Assembly: GCA_946406115.1 (NCBI GenBank) | Contig: OX291544.1 | Span: forward strand, 4,154,001-4,218,000 | DNA from: Apoda limacodes | Taxonomy: Eukaryota; Arthropoda; Insecta; Lepidoptera; Limacodidae | Length of the DNA: 64,000 bases | Direction: 5' to 3' | Part shown: piece by piece, positions 45,928 to 56,402 of the stretch | Numbering within the stretch: the stretch's first letter is position 1 | Layout of the letters: every line of letters starts with the position of its first letter | Program-made: the position numbers and the translations under genes | Notes under the pieces: model-generated | What the model was told of the DNA's origin: nothing | What the model saw: the letters and a program-made list of their open reading frames with translations, nothing else | Database searches by the model: none

Positions 45928-46054
45928 GTCCTTATACTTAATGTAGAATGTAAATAACTACGGCCTTACACTTACTGTAGAATATATAACTACGTCTTTA
46001 TACTTAATGTAGAATGTAAATAAATAAGTTCTAACACTTACTGTAGAATGTATA

Positions 46055-47118
46055 CAATGTTGTACAACAAGAAGCTGCTGCTGCAGCCATACGACTTGAG
46101 AAAGTAGGGTTCTGGAAACGGGACATCAGAATCACTCATGCACGTCTCGCAGTAGGCACCGAGCTTCCAATGATAGAGGCGAGATTCAAAAACCTTTATC
46201 TTTGACAAAAGATACCGCATCCAGCTTCATGAGGAAGAAAAGGACAGCTCTGGCATGCATGAAGTTAGGATCTACACTGATGGCTCTAAAACAGAGTCTG
46301 GAACGGGCGCGGGAGTGTTCTCCCATGACCTGAGCATCAACATATCAACGACCTTGGGTCCACTCAACATCATCTTCCAGGCAGAATGTGTCGGGATTAC
46401 CCGAGCTGCAGCAGCGGTCCTGTCTAGAGACATAAGCGATGCATCGATACGCATCATCTCCGACAGTGTCGCTGTGCTACAAGCTCTCAATAACAACCGC
46501 ATCAACAGTGGACTAATCCTGGAGTGTCACTGTGAACTGCAAAAAATTGCATCAAAGATCCGGGTTACTCTTCAATGGATACATGGTCATAGTGGGTCTC
46601 TAGGCAATGATGCGGCAGATCAGTCGGCAAAGAGAGGATCGGGCACTAAAATATTGGGACCCGAACCAATCGTACCGATACCTTTTACACAACTCAAAAC
46701 GTGGTTACGTGACAGAACCTTACAACTAAACAACAGCAGAGCTAACGGACTGCAGACAAACCAAGAATGTTTTCACATCCTTGGATGCTAGTCTGTCGCA
46801 CAAGCTAAGGTCACTGCCCGCTGAACAAACACTTTTTTAATATCGGCGTTACCGACAGTCCTCTATGCAGGAGCTGCATGAAAGCCGAAGAGACACCTTC
46901 TCACGTGGTTCTACATTGCAAAAGCGTGAGCGACCAATGGACAAGGCTCCTTAAGAATCCACAAACCATGAGAGAGGCGCTGAATAACATCAGATGCCTC
47001 CTTGATTTCTGGACGGAGCTGGGATGGTATGAGTAACCAATGGAACGAACCGGTTACCTACGTACAATGGCCCTATCATGGGGCTAAGTGTGTAAAACAT
47101 AAATTCAACTAACTAACT
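46055..47118 (+). mobile_element. 5'-truncated non-LTR retrotransposon with RNase H, family E
   Basis: Inserted inside the minisatellite. ATGTATA at 46048-46054 and at 47119-47125 is the probable 7-bp target-site duplication. The 3' end after the coding part is 'ccctatcatggggctaag' and a short (AACT)3 tail ending at 47118. Confidence 0.75.
46070..47035 (+). pseudogene. RNase H and CCHC C-terminal region of a non-LTR retrotransposon
   Basis: Upstream linker 'AAAIRLEKVGFWKRDIRITH' (about 46080), then a stop-interrupted spacer. The RNase H domain (46255-46791) is open: 'VRIYTDGSKTESGTGAGVFS', 'IFQAECVGITRAAAAVL', 'IRIISDSVAVLQAL' and 'WIHGHSGSLGNDAADQSAKR' supply the D-E-D and the H/D of the active site. 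After a frame change near 46791 comes 'NIGVTDSPLCRSCMKAEETP' and 'SHVVLHC', a C-x2-C-x8-H-x4-C zinc knuckle, ending 'FWTELGWYE' and a stop at about 47032. Such an RNase H is found in I/LOA/R1-type lineages; the clade cannot be fixed without the RT. The RT and endonuclease are truncated away, so it is not autonomous. Confidence 0.85.
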
Positions 47119-47569
47119 ATGTATATAACTACGTCTTTATACTAAATGTACAATGTAAATAACTACGTCCTCACACTTATTATAGGATGTATACAACTAC
47201 GTCCTTATACTAAATGTAGAATGTAAATAAATAAGTCCTTACACTGACTGTAGAATGTAAAAAACTACGTCCTTGTACTTAATGTAGAATTAAAATAAAT
47301 AAGTCCTTACACTTACTGTAGAATGTATATAACTATGTCCTTCTACTTAATGTAGAATGTAAATAACTACTCCCTTACACTGACTGTAGAAATGTTTTAT
47401 TTGAAATACAACAAAGAATTTTCTAATACGTATTTTGTGAACAAAATCAACTGTATGTTATTTTTAGCTAATTTTTTTTAAACAACTCTCATAAATCGAT
47501 GATATACTCAATAAGTCGAGTTTCCCCGACATTCATGTCCATAACTTCTCGAGCGTATTTACTAAAATA

Positions 47570-47672
47570 TGATATAAATAAACTCACCAGGAATCGAACC
47601 CGTGACGGTAGACGACATTACGCTACATTTGCCCTCACACTCCACTGCGCGCAAACCGACCGACAAACATTT
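47570..47672 (-). mobile_element. tRNA-like SINE head
   Basis: The minus strand has 'tttgcgcgcagtgg' (box A-like) and a perfect box B, 'ggttcgattcc' (47589-47599). Box spacing of more than 60 nt is too long for an ordinary tRNA, and no cloverleaf is evident. Confidence 0.4.
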
Positions 47673-48403
47673 CAATTCGCTTTGTGAAAGCTAATGTCGT
47701 TTTATTTCTATTGTCCTTTTGAAATGACATCCTGTTTTGTCAGTTTGTCTGTTTAGACAACAGCATTTGATCTAGTTTTAGATTCCCTTGTTTTCATGAA
47801 AATGTTTTGAGTGTAATATTTTAATGACATCTTCTTCTCGTCAAATTAGAAACAAACCTGTAAATATTAAAATACTGCAATACCATCTGATTTGTCTCAC
47901 TTTTCGTTTATTTTTGTATTGTGAATCTGATTTTTGTATAAGTAAATATTTCATATGCACTTTTTATCCCCATAATCATTTTCTCTGCTTAAAGGTTGTC
48001 TTAAAAAAATCCCTTACTAGCGATAAGACCGCCTTTATTGGCATTTTCATTTTGTTTTTTATTTTCAATTCGACGCGTATCGTTTTTTTTTTTTGTGTTT
48101 GACGATACGTAACTTTTTAAGGAATAGTTCGATTTGGATGATTCTCTTTTATTTGACAGCGTAGGTATACCTTGTTGTTGACCCAATTTAAATTCTAAAA
48201 AAATCTAATACTAAGAATGACAAAAAGATAATTAATGATTCAAAAGAGCAAATAAAAAAAAAACTTTTATACACTTAGAAATGACAACGTGTATACAAAG
48301 ACGGGTATGTATATCTTTAAATATATTGGCAGCGATGCAATAAATAAAATGTATGATTGCAACCTTTTCTCTTTAGGGTTCCGTTCTCAGAGGGTACTGC
48401 ACT
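47673..48403. other. Unrecognised AT-rich DNA
   Basis: The 92-codon plus-strand frame at 47824-48102 is Phe/Ile-rich low-complexity and not credible as a gene. A GTCC-type repeat start ('agggttccgttctcagaggg') lies at 48376. Confidence 0.4.
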
Positions 48404-49415
48404 GCTCATGAATTTGCCTTTAGGTTCGAGGGTTAGTGCGAATGGGTGGCTAGCTTTTGTCCGGCAGACGCATTCGAGCCGTAGTTGATGGTAGTTGCTC
48501 TGATAGCATGAACATTTATGCTGGCATCTCGCAAGGCTCTATGCTGTCTCCTACGCTGTTTTCTACTGCATATTAATGACGTGTTGGACATCAACAACAT
48601 ACATTGCTATGCAGATGACAGTACTGGAGACGCTTACTACACGGGCCGTGCTAACATCCCTCGTTCTCAAATCAATACCACTCTGTCCTAGGTCTCTGAG
48701 TGGGGACGGGAAAAATGGTCTGATTCAACCATGCAAAGACACGAGTCTGCGCGTACACCGCTAAGAAAACCCCATTCACTGTGGTCCCACAATTCCATAA
48801 CACTCCCCTCTCCATCTCCGAGAGTATTGGGATCCTTGGTTGGGATCATATGCAATAAAAGGTGAAGCTGGCGTCCAAAAAACTTGGTGTAGTTAACAGA
48901 GCAAAGCAGTACTGCACGTCGGGGTAAAGTCGTATGTCCGGCCCCATATGGAGTACTGCTGCCATATATGGGCAGGTGCACCCAGATACCAGCTTGGGCA
49001 TTTTTACTCGGTTCAACGACGGGCTGTGAGCATTGTCGAGGATTCCAAACTAACTTGCTATATCGAGCACTTCAGTCTGAGGAAAGACTTTGCCTCCCTG
49101 TTTGTGTTCTACCGCTTGTACAATGGGATGTGTTCCGAGGAATTTTTTCACAATTATGCCCACGGCTACTTTCTGCCATCATACCGTTCAGGTCACGTAC
49201 AGTGCGGTTTCAGGGAAACTTCCTTCCGAGAACGCTAGAGTTGTGGAATGAGCTCCCTGGCAAGGTTTTCTCTAAGGACAGTATGGGGTTCTCCAAGAAA
49301 GTATTTATTAGATTTTTGACGGGTCGGCAACGCGCGCGTGATACCCGTGATGTTGCAATTGATTGATTGTTGTCCATAAGCTACAGTGTATTTCTATTTG
49401 TTAGATACCATCAGA
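48404..49415 (+). pseudogene. Family A copy with internal deletion from endonuclease to RT
   Basis: Starts with a scrap of the endonuclease ('ctgctcatgaatttgc', HEFA region) and jumps to the RT after the palm ('GWLAFVRQTHS' region, 48445). It continues through 'ctatgcagatgacagtactgg' (YADDST), 'YHLQVRPHMEYCCHIWAGAP'-equivalent sequence (48940) and the C-terminus (48948-49366), then a degraded 3' UTR to about 49415. Multiple stops and frameshifts are present. The YADD codons are still readable, but the upstream RT is gone. Confidence 0.82.
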
Positions 49416-50591
49416 CATCTTTCATAATTTGTACTTTATAATTTTTTTACTATTTAAAACCAATATTTTAAAGCAAATTCATTTAGAAAATGCAGCGAGT
49501 CAGTCGGTCAACATTCGCCTGCAGTACAGTCAGCCGCACAGACTTCAAGCGTCGCTGCACTAATTGTCACCAATTACAGCTGCACTGTTAATTTGCGTTG
49601 CTTCGTACACGTATCCATAAATACCACAGCTCAATACTTATGTATGTCGTGTAAATGTGTTCTTACTCAGCCGACCGTGAAATTGAAATACCTGAGGGTA
49701 GTGGCGTGAACGGGGATTTACGTCAAGGTAGGCAGAAATAGTGCCAGTTGCAACTAAGACAAAGGAGGCTTCCGGTAGCAGGTTCCCCGGCTCTACGACG
49801 CTGATGGTGCGATGATTTTGCTACAGAGTTACTTCCTCCGAGCCTCCAGCGCGCACTGGCACGGGCGTAACACCAAAGAAGATCGGCGAGAGCACTTCTG
49901 ACCAACACCCCAAGGCATCTGCAACCATAATAATTTTTATGGTAATAATTTCACCAGTAACTGAAACATTTAGAGCACTTAATTTCGTATATCATGGTGC
50001 GCGTGATACAAGTTTTTAATAAATTGTTCAATAAAGAATTTGAATATGCAGTTTTGAAGGTATTTAAATATTTTTTTACAACTATATAATTTATTTATTT
50101 ATAATAATTAATTACATAGCTAATTAATGACACTGTCTTACAATATGGGACTTAGGGATATATATCGTGGAATCAAATCACGAGACTGTCTGTGTTCCAG
50201 AGTCGTTAGCAGATCACGGTATGGTATTTTTGCTATTCTACTTATTTAATTGTGACATCTAGTTTTCTGATTCATACTTTTTGTTTTGTTTGACATCTAA
50301 AAAAGAAGTCAAGACACTTAGAACCCAATGTATATCATAAATGTTACGAATGCCATAGTTTCAGATATTTAAAAATGCAATTTTTTAGAAACTATTTGTC
50401 GAAAATTTAAATTTTGGTCTTACAAATTTGAAAAACCCCCCTCCTCTAACTTTCAAACTGCGTGATCTAAAAATAATCACGTAAATAGAGATTTGTAACT
50501 ACTACCAATGAAAATTGTTTTAGACTAAATAGGTTCATATTTTTTATAGATATCTGCAATAATTCTCATTATATGGGACCTTCACTTAATT
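49416..50591. other. Unrecognised; GC-rich patch at 49.7-49.93 kb
   Basis: A 61-codon minus frame (49723-49908) lies in the GC-rich patch without recognisable homology. A dispersed repeat sits at 49530. Confidence 0.35.
49530..49640 (+). repeat. Dispersed repeat shared with 36690-36820
   Basis: See the matching landmarks listed for 36690. Confidence 0.5.
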
Positions 50592-51120
50592 TTTTTATAG
50601 CATCAAGTTGGTAAACAAGCTTTAAGCCCGCCTAACATTAAGTGGTCACCGCAGCCTATGGATGCTTGCAACACCGAGGGCATTACTCGAAGTTGCCGAC
50701 CCTTTAAAAATCTAATCACTTCTTCCTTGAAAAACCCTATATTGTAGTCCTTACAACAGGACACCATCCTTGATGTCCATGCTATCAGAGCAACCACCGT
50801 CAACTACGGCTCGTATTCGTCTGCCGGACAACTTGAAAACCTTCCCTATGTCTAGGCTACATGCCAGTGCCTCCCCTTGAACCTCAATGGTTAGTTCATT
50901 ATAATGTGTGAGATACACTAGAAGACGAGTGAACATGGCGTATTAACGGTCGCTGACCAGGACCTGTTTTTCTATATATCTTAGGAACTGTGTGTTAATC
51001 ACACGCTCCATCACCGTCGAGAGGAGAAAGATAATAGAAAATGACCTGTAATTTAATGGATCTGATCTGTTGCCCTTCTTGGGCATCGGGTGCACAGTCG
51101 CAGTCTTTCTGAAGGCGGAA
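50592..51120 (-). pseudogene. Family A deletion derivative
   Basis: The 3' end motif 'gcccgcctaacattaagtgg' is present at 50627. After the 3' UTR and last codons the sequence jumps at 'tagtccttacaacagg' (50745-50760) directly to the RT region ('gtccatgctatcagagc'). It then jumps again to the 'SLDIAK' region and on to about 51120, equivalent to the RT fingers. Two internal deletions and several stops. Non-coding in practice. Confidence 0.78.
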
Positions 51121-51399
51121 ACGTAGTAGTAGTTTCACCAAGATGCGCTTTAGTGAGGGTACAACACGCACTTGGCCGGTTTTTTAAATGGGAAGGAAAG
51201 ATTAAAAATAAAATAGCAAAGGTTTTCACTAAAATTTTATAAAAAATGTAATAATCGAAATAGCTGCTTATGCAATTGTTGCGGAAGTGAGTATGTTTTA
51301 ACACGAGTTATATAAGTATAGTTTGTGAAACGTGATGCAGCTGCATGGCACGAGCGTTTAAAAGACAAATTTCGTGCAATTGCATACAATTTGCGATCA

Positions 51400-52130
51400 G
51401 AAGATTATATCACTAAGGTGCGGTAAAGTAAGCGGTCACTGGGGCCTATGGACGCTTGCATCACCAGGGGTATCACTCACGCGTTGCCGACCTTTCAAAT
51501 TTAATAACTTTTTCTTGAAGATACTGTAGTCCTTAGAGAAATCCTTCCTCATTCCACAACCCTAGCGTTCGCGAGAAGTAGTTTCTCTGAAACCGTACTG
51601 TACGCGACCATTTCGGTTCTTAAGTGTGAAATTACCGATGGCGAGCGGTGCGATGGTAGCCGTGGGCATCATTTCAAACAATTCCTCAGAAAACATCCCA
51701 TTATAAAAGCGGTAGAACACACACAGGTAAACAAAGTCTCTCCTCAGACTTAAGGGCTCGATACGGCTTGTGAGTTTGGAATCGTCGACGATTCTCAGAG
51801 CCCGTCGTCGAACCAAGTCAAAAGGGCCAAGCTGGTATCCGGGTGCACCCACCTTGAGATAGCAGCAGTACTCCATATGGGGCCGAACTTGTGACTTGTA
51901 AAGCAGCAACGTCTGCCCCGATGTGAGTTACTACTTTTCTCTGTTGAATACACCAAGTTTTATGAACACCAGCTTCTTGTATTCCAAATAATCTCGGAAC
52001 TGAACATCGCTGGAGATATCAGCACCAATGATCACAATGCCCTTGGAGATGGAGAGGGAAGTCTTCTGAAATTGTGAGACCACAGTGAATGGGGTTTTCT
52101 TAGCGGCTTATTTGAGCGAGTACTCGCTGT
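51400..52130 (-). pseudogene. Family A copy with 5' end joined to RT C-terminus
   Basis: 3' UTR at 51400-51540, then the C-terminal region (a 115-codon frame at 51562-51909: 'LLYKSQVRPHMEYCCYL', 'LSLRRDFVYLCVFYRFYNG'). It runs up to 'gtgaatggggttttcttagc' at about 52085 and then connects abruptly to the element's very 5' end, 'gagcgagtactcgctgtgcc' (52113-52132). The endonuclease, most of the RT and the leader are deleted, leaving both termini. Confidence 0.78.
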
Positions 52131-52367
52131 GCCCTATCTCTCTTAAACTGTACCTAGTCTAAGTTTTTTTGACTTTTGGGGTACCTAATATAATCTTGGC
52201 ATGGTATTATATCAGGCGCATGAGAATATTCTCTTCGCTGCACTCATTACGGTCACATGAGGTTGTTTATTATTCTAGAAAATAAAAATTAAATAATTAT
52301 GGTAATCAAGTAAATAAGCATATTAATGGTAATCGCAGCGTGGGTCACCCTCCAGCCAGGGGGCTAT

Positions 52368-52640
52368 CAAAACAAACAATATTTATTCAAGTATGTTTCT
52401 GAGAACAGTTTTGAATCGTAAATACAATCTAAACAATGTAAATTATTGCCAAAAAGAGCCAGCAAGAAGTTATATTTAAAGTAATAATACAATACTTTGG
52501 GAACCAACTTACAGGTATAAAATCTTTTATGAAATACTAAGTAATATAAATAAGTAAAAAACAAAGTTGTCATACACATTTTAATTTTTTTTTTTGTTTC
52601 TATGTAGCAAAGGGGGCGCAACATGTGAATCGTCAAGTAT
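52368..52640 (-). repeat. Second copy of the TTTATTCAA repeat
   Basis: Landmarks match 35452-35780 at both ends. Confidence 0.5.
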
Positions 52641-52681
52641 CGTCAATCGTGTATCGAACCGATAACCCACGGGGAAAGTTA

Positions 52682-52800
52682 CGGCCTCCTACCAGGTGAA
52701 CAGACGACCTGGTTAGAGATACAGGAAGCCGATAGGCACGGGAGGCCCATAGCCGGCCGTTGGGGAGACATTTGTGGAAGAGCTACTTTCAGATTTGTAC
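52682..52800 (+). pseudogene. Second family F reverse-transcriptase C-terminal remnant
   Basis: Reads RPPTR, stop, TDDLVRDTGSR, stop, AREAHSRPLGRHLWKSYFQ. Both stops (TGA, TAG) stand exactly where the conserved block has Trp ('RPPTRW.DDL', 'GSRW'), consistent with G-to-A decay of TGG codons. Related to 6691-6830. Confidence 0.65.
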
Positions 52801-53173
52801 CTCTTCCGGCTAAAACGAGAAAATCTAGCGACAGCGTGTTGCACCTCTTTTCAGTAGGGTGTTAGGGTTCCTTCGTAGTATTTAAACTAGAAGGCAATAA
52901 TTGTAATATTTAAGAAATAAGCGGTAGCTGAAAATGTGCATCCGTACTATGTCGATGGCTAAATGACCGTTTCTTCGTCCAAAATGTTTGCATGAACATA
53001 AGGCTTGCTCATTGCTCGTATATTTTTGTTGCAAGTACATACTATATGCGAACTAAAACGACTTCTAATATAATACTACCGGACTCTATGGTATACTGGA
53101 CATTGTGAGCCGGAAGGGTTTTGGGTTTTTAATTTAGTTACGTAGTAATAAATAACGGGATGATAAACACATA
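52801..53173. other. Unrecognised
   Basis: Nothing supported. Confidence 0.4.
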
Positions 53174-53379
53174 CATTTTTTTTGGACATTAACACAGCGC
53201 CGTCTGGTGCAAAGCTTGTGCTATGGGTACCAGAAAACAAATACAAATACATATATATACATAGAAAACATCCAGTCTCTAGCAATACATTATTAATAAA
53301 TGTTTGTCTTTTGCGGGAATCGACAGACACCCCTTGAATCTGCAGTCGGGACATTACCCACTGAGTCACGGAGCCGACA
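53174..53379 (-). mobile_element. tRNA-derived SINE, second copy
   Basis: The left end 'ttggacattaacacagcgcc' and 'aaagcttgtgctatggg' match 17882. The right end on the minus strand has box A-like 'tgactcagtgggtaatgt' (53351-53368) and box B-like 'tgtcgattccc' (53315-53325). Confidence 0.65.
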
Positions 53380-53386
53380 ATATCTG

Positions 53387-53657
53387 TATATGTCGCAGCC
53401 ATCTAGTTAAATTAGCCAATTAATTGGGTACCTAGGCAGATCGTCAAGTATGGAAAAGTAAAGAAGAGAAATCCTGCTGTATAAGTCATGTATGTTGGGT
53501 TAGGTTTAGTTTCTCTTTTGTCAACGTAGATGCGGAGCCAATGGAGTGGTTCAGTATAATAATCTGTTCAGTTATATGATAATTTCTTTTCCATACTTAA
53601 CGATTTGCCTAGGCGTCCAATTAACTGGCTAATTTAATTAGATGGCTGCGACATATA
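53387..53657. mobile_element. MITE with about 73-bp terminal inverted repeats
   Basis: Left end TATATGTCGCAGCCATCTAG and right end (reverse complement) TATATGTCGCAGCCATCTAA. Similarity continues through 'ttaaattagcca', 'ttaattgg', 'cctaggca', 'atcgt' and 'aagtatggaaaag' in both arms. Length 271 bp, no ORF. TA at both edges fits a Tc1/mariner-type TA target, but is weak evidence in AT-rich flanks. Confidence 0.8.
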
Positions 53658-54011
53658 TATTACTATTTCATTATTTGTTGCGAATTGTAATATAACCGTT
53701 TTCTGCGATGTCAAACGAAACAAAAAGTTCTCACAGTGAACTGACTCATAAAGTAATATGTCAAATTAAAATAAAACATCAGAGAGGCCAAAGGCGTTCT
53801 GACTGTGGCTTCAACCTAGACCCTCGATTAAGATGATATGGCCATGTCCAAAATTCCGGTGCAACACAATGAGGATACGTAGAGCTAGCGAAGTAACCCA
53901 GATATTGTGTGATAGTGTCATTGATATTGGATATAAGAACAGTTTTAGTACAATACATAAGAAATACAAATGTATATGTGAGTACTCGCACACATACTTC
54001 TGTGAAATCTG

Positions 54012-54134
54012 ATTTTATTATGGGTCATGAGTTTTGATCGTGGCTGTACATAGATTACTGTCAGACCATGTATTCTATTATGGGGCAGGAGTTTTGATCG
54101 TGGCTGTACATAGATTACTGTCAGACCATGTATT
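54012..54134. repeat. 60-bp tandem duplication
   Basis: Two units of 60 bp, nearly identical: 'gttttgatcgtggctgtaca' recurs 60 bp later, followed by 'tagattactgtcagaccatg' in both. Confidence 0.9.
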
Positions 54135-54559
54135 TTGTCTAGTTCAGTTAACGTGCTGCATAACAACTGCATCTTTAAATTTTACGGATGTCTACATTCG
54201 AAACAGTTATAAATTATAATTTAGGGCTGCCTACTATTAAACGCTAGCTTGTCACTTTCTACGGATATTAATTCATCCACCAAATCCGTTACTTCGCCAA
54301 ATATCACTAGCACTTCACAAAAATTTCTCATGAAATTGGAGCTTTGTTGCAAAAGCTACTAAGGTGCAAATTGGATTGGCATTTTTAAAAGTTTGAAGGG
54401 CAATAAGTGGCGATCAAATTGAGATACGAGGCGACACGTGCTGGTTATTGCTTCTGGAGTGTTTGGACAAACTAAAATATTGCTTATTTGAGCGGAAAAT
54501 CTTTTTTCATGCTTCCAGGGTTATATTGGTTTGTGATCCCGTTGAAGTCGATAATGCGA

Positions 54560-54901
54560 GTGAGTATAACTACAGTGAACCAGAATTTGTTTGCATGTCT
54601 AGGTGGATGTTTGTTACTCAATCACGCTTTAACCCCTGGACGCATCGGGATGAAATTTGGCATACATATAGGTTAGGTCCTGGAATAGCATATAGGCTAC
54701 TTTTTATCCCTACAATTTAAAAGTTCCTGCGGGAATAACTATTACAGAGTTAAACGAACTATTGCTGCACCTATAGCATGCTATAGCAATTCATTGATAT
54801 AACTAATCAATTAATTAATTTGAGTTAATAAAGGAGTTCCACGCCGACAACCGAATTTAGGGCGGGCAGAGCCGCTGGCAAAATCTAGTAATATTATATT
54901 T
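54560..54901 (+). mobile_element. Helitron-like element, 3' part
   Basis: Contains 'gttactcaatcacgcttta', 'cataggttaggtcctgg'-like text, 'ccgacaaccgaatttaggg' and ends 'gccgctggcaaaatCTAG|T'. The 5' end is not clear. Confidence 0.55.
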
Positions 54902-56226
54902 GTATGTGTGTGTGTTTCGTATTCTAAGTTACATCATTTTATATATGATATAATTATTAATTTGTTCCAAGTAATATCTTCATAAAAATTAATTAATAAA
55001 ATTAAATAGTAAAATTCCATCCAATAAAATGACAAAACACACTTTTTCCTATGATATTTAAATTCCTGTACATTGTAGTTATACTCATACACATTATCGA
55101 CTTCTTCTTCCGTAATTTTTTTTAACGCGTTATGTAAATGTTAAACATTTAATTTTCACTAATCATTTAATTTTGGAAGTCAAACATACATTCACATCTA
55201 TGTGTTCCTTAAGGAAGCACTGATGTTAGTAGTCATACAAACAAGAAATATAATGAAAAAGCAAGCACAGGTATACAAACTCAAAATAAAAGCAGTCTTC
55301 ATTTTAAAATTACATTAAAATCCTAAATAAAATTCTATACAGAAATTAGATGCCAAAAAGGGTTTTTGCTCCATTAACCTAATCCGAATACCCACAAGAC
55401 ACATCATAAATCAAACATGGATCTACTAAAGTTATGTAATAAATGTTATAACCCATGAAAAATTACGTGTGCGAGGTAGCTAGTAGCTAGTCATCTTATT
55501 GGCCAACCATTAATCAATCGTCTGGGTATTGATCTATCTCTTGGACTTTTACTGAACATGCCACAGGCAGTACCAAACACTGTATCCAGAGTTTAATTTG
55601 CAAATTTTACATTAAGACATACTATTTTATACATCTGACTATACATGATATTTTAGGATAATACTATATAGTTTGTTCCAATTATGATTTTAAGTGAAGG
55701 GTTAAATAGAGTTTGAAAGAAACATTCTGCCAGCGGTAGGTATATACGTATATGCGAATCGTTACAGTAAAATCTGATATAAACCTTTAAAAAAATTGAA
55801 ATTATCTTTATTTAGATAATCAGAAGTCAATTCAATGTGATTAACGATTGCCCATTAATTTTTCGTATCGAGGTTACTGTCCTTGATTGCATCCCGAGTC
55901 ACAAAGTACATTGTTTGTATTGGGATACTGTCCTCGGCTGCATCCACCGCCGCAGAGTACAATGTTCGCTGCACCTTCAAAACAGGATAAGTTTTAATGG
56001 TTGTGGGCTGTTCAGTTCAGTTTTTTACATACCTATTTACAAAATATCCTAAAAATTGCCTACTATTTTTCCGTCAACAAAGCGAATCTCCGAATGACGT
56101 GTAACTTTAGTGCGGTAAAAATAATTTCGCAGTCCATTACTGATTTGAGCCACGCGTGTTGCTGCCGGCAATGGAGCGGTCATGTTTTGGACAGGCCTAT
56201 GCATGATGCATATGGACCGTGTTATT
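54902..56226. other. Unrecognised AT-rich DNA
   Basis: A 51-bp imperfect tandem repeat lies at 55876-55977, inside a 71-codon plus frame (55837-56052) that I cannot identify. Confidence 0.35.
55876..55977 (+). repeat. 51-bp (17-codon) imperfect tandem repeat
   Basis: 'actgtccttgattgcatcc' at 55876 recurs as 'actgtcctcggctgcatcc' 51 bp later. In frame this gives TVLDCIPSHKVHCLYWD and TVLGCIHRRRVQCSLHL. Confidence 0.5.
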
Positions 56227-56402
56227 CAGCGGGTCGATTCCGTAAAAAGATTGCTAACCTTTTTGAAAGAAATAAGATATATATTGTGGTTTCGCGACAA
56301 TCGATGAATTTCATACGTCATGTCAAATGCGTAATGTATATCTTATTTCTATGGATTTCAAACGAGAACTGTTAGCTGTCACTTAACTGAATCGACCCGC
56401 TG
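56227..56402. mobile_element. MITE with CAGCGGGTCGATTC terminal inverted repeats
   Basis: 176 bp. Both ends carry CAGCGGGTCGATTC, and similarity continues with gaps through 'gctaac' and 'gaaataagatata' for about 65 bp per arm. No clear target duplication. Non-coding. Confidence 0.75.

Larger units (their letters stand above)
45928..47392. repeat. 34-bp dimeric minisatellite interrupted by family E
   Basis: About 13 units of 34 bp in two blocks, 45928-46054 and 47119-47392. Units alternate between an A type ('tacttaatgtagaatgtaaa') and a B type ('acacttactgtagaatgtat'), giving a 68-bp higher-order unit. The phase continues across the 1.06-kb insertion. Confidence 0.85.

Noticed and set aside
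45928..47392. CRISPR-like repeat array
   Set aside because: 34-bp units are directly adjacent without unique spacers and the genome is eukaryotic; it is a minisatellite.
47589..47599. Perfect tRNA box B suggesting a tRNA gene
   Set aside because: Box A lies too far away and no acceptor stem or cloverleaf can be drawn; a SINE head fits better.
47824..48102. 92-codon plus-strand ORF with hydrophobic stretches
   Set aside because: Low-complexity Phe/Ile/Cys composition typical of random AT-rich frames; no motif.
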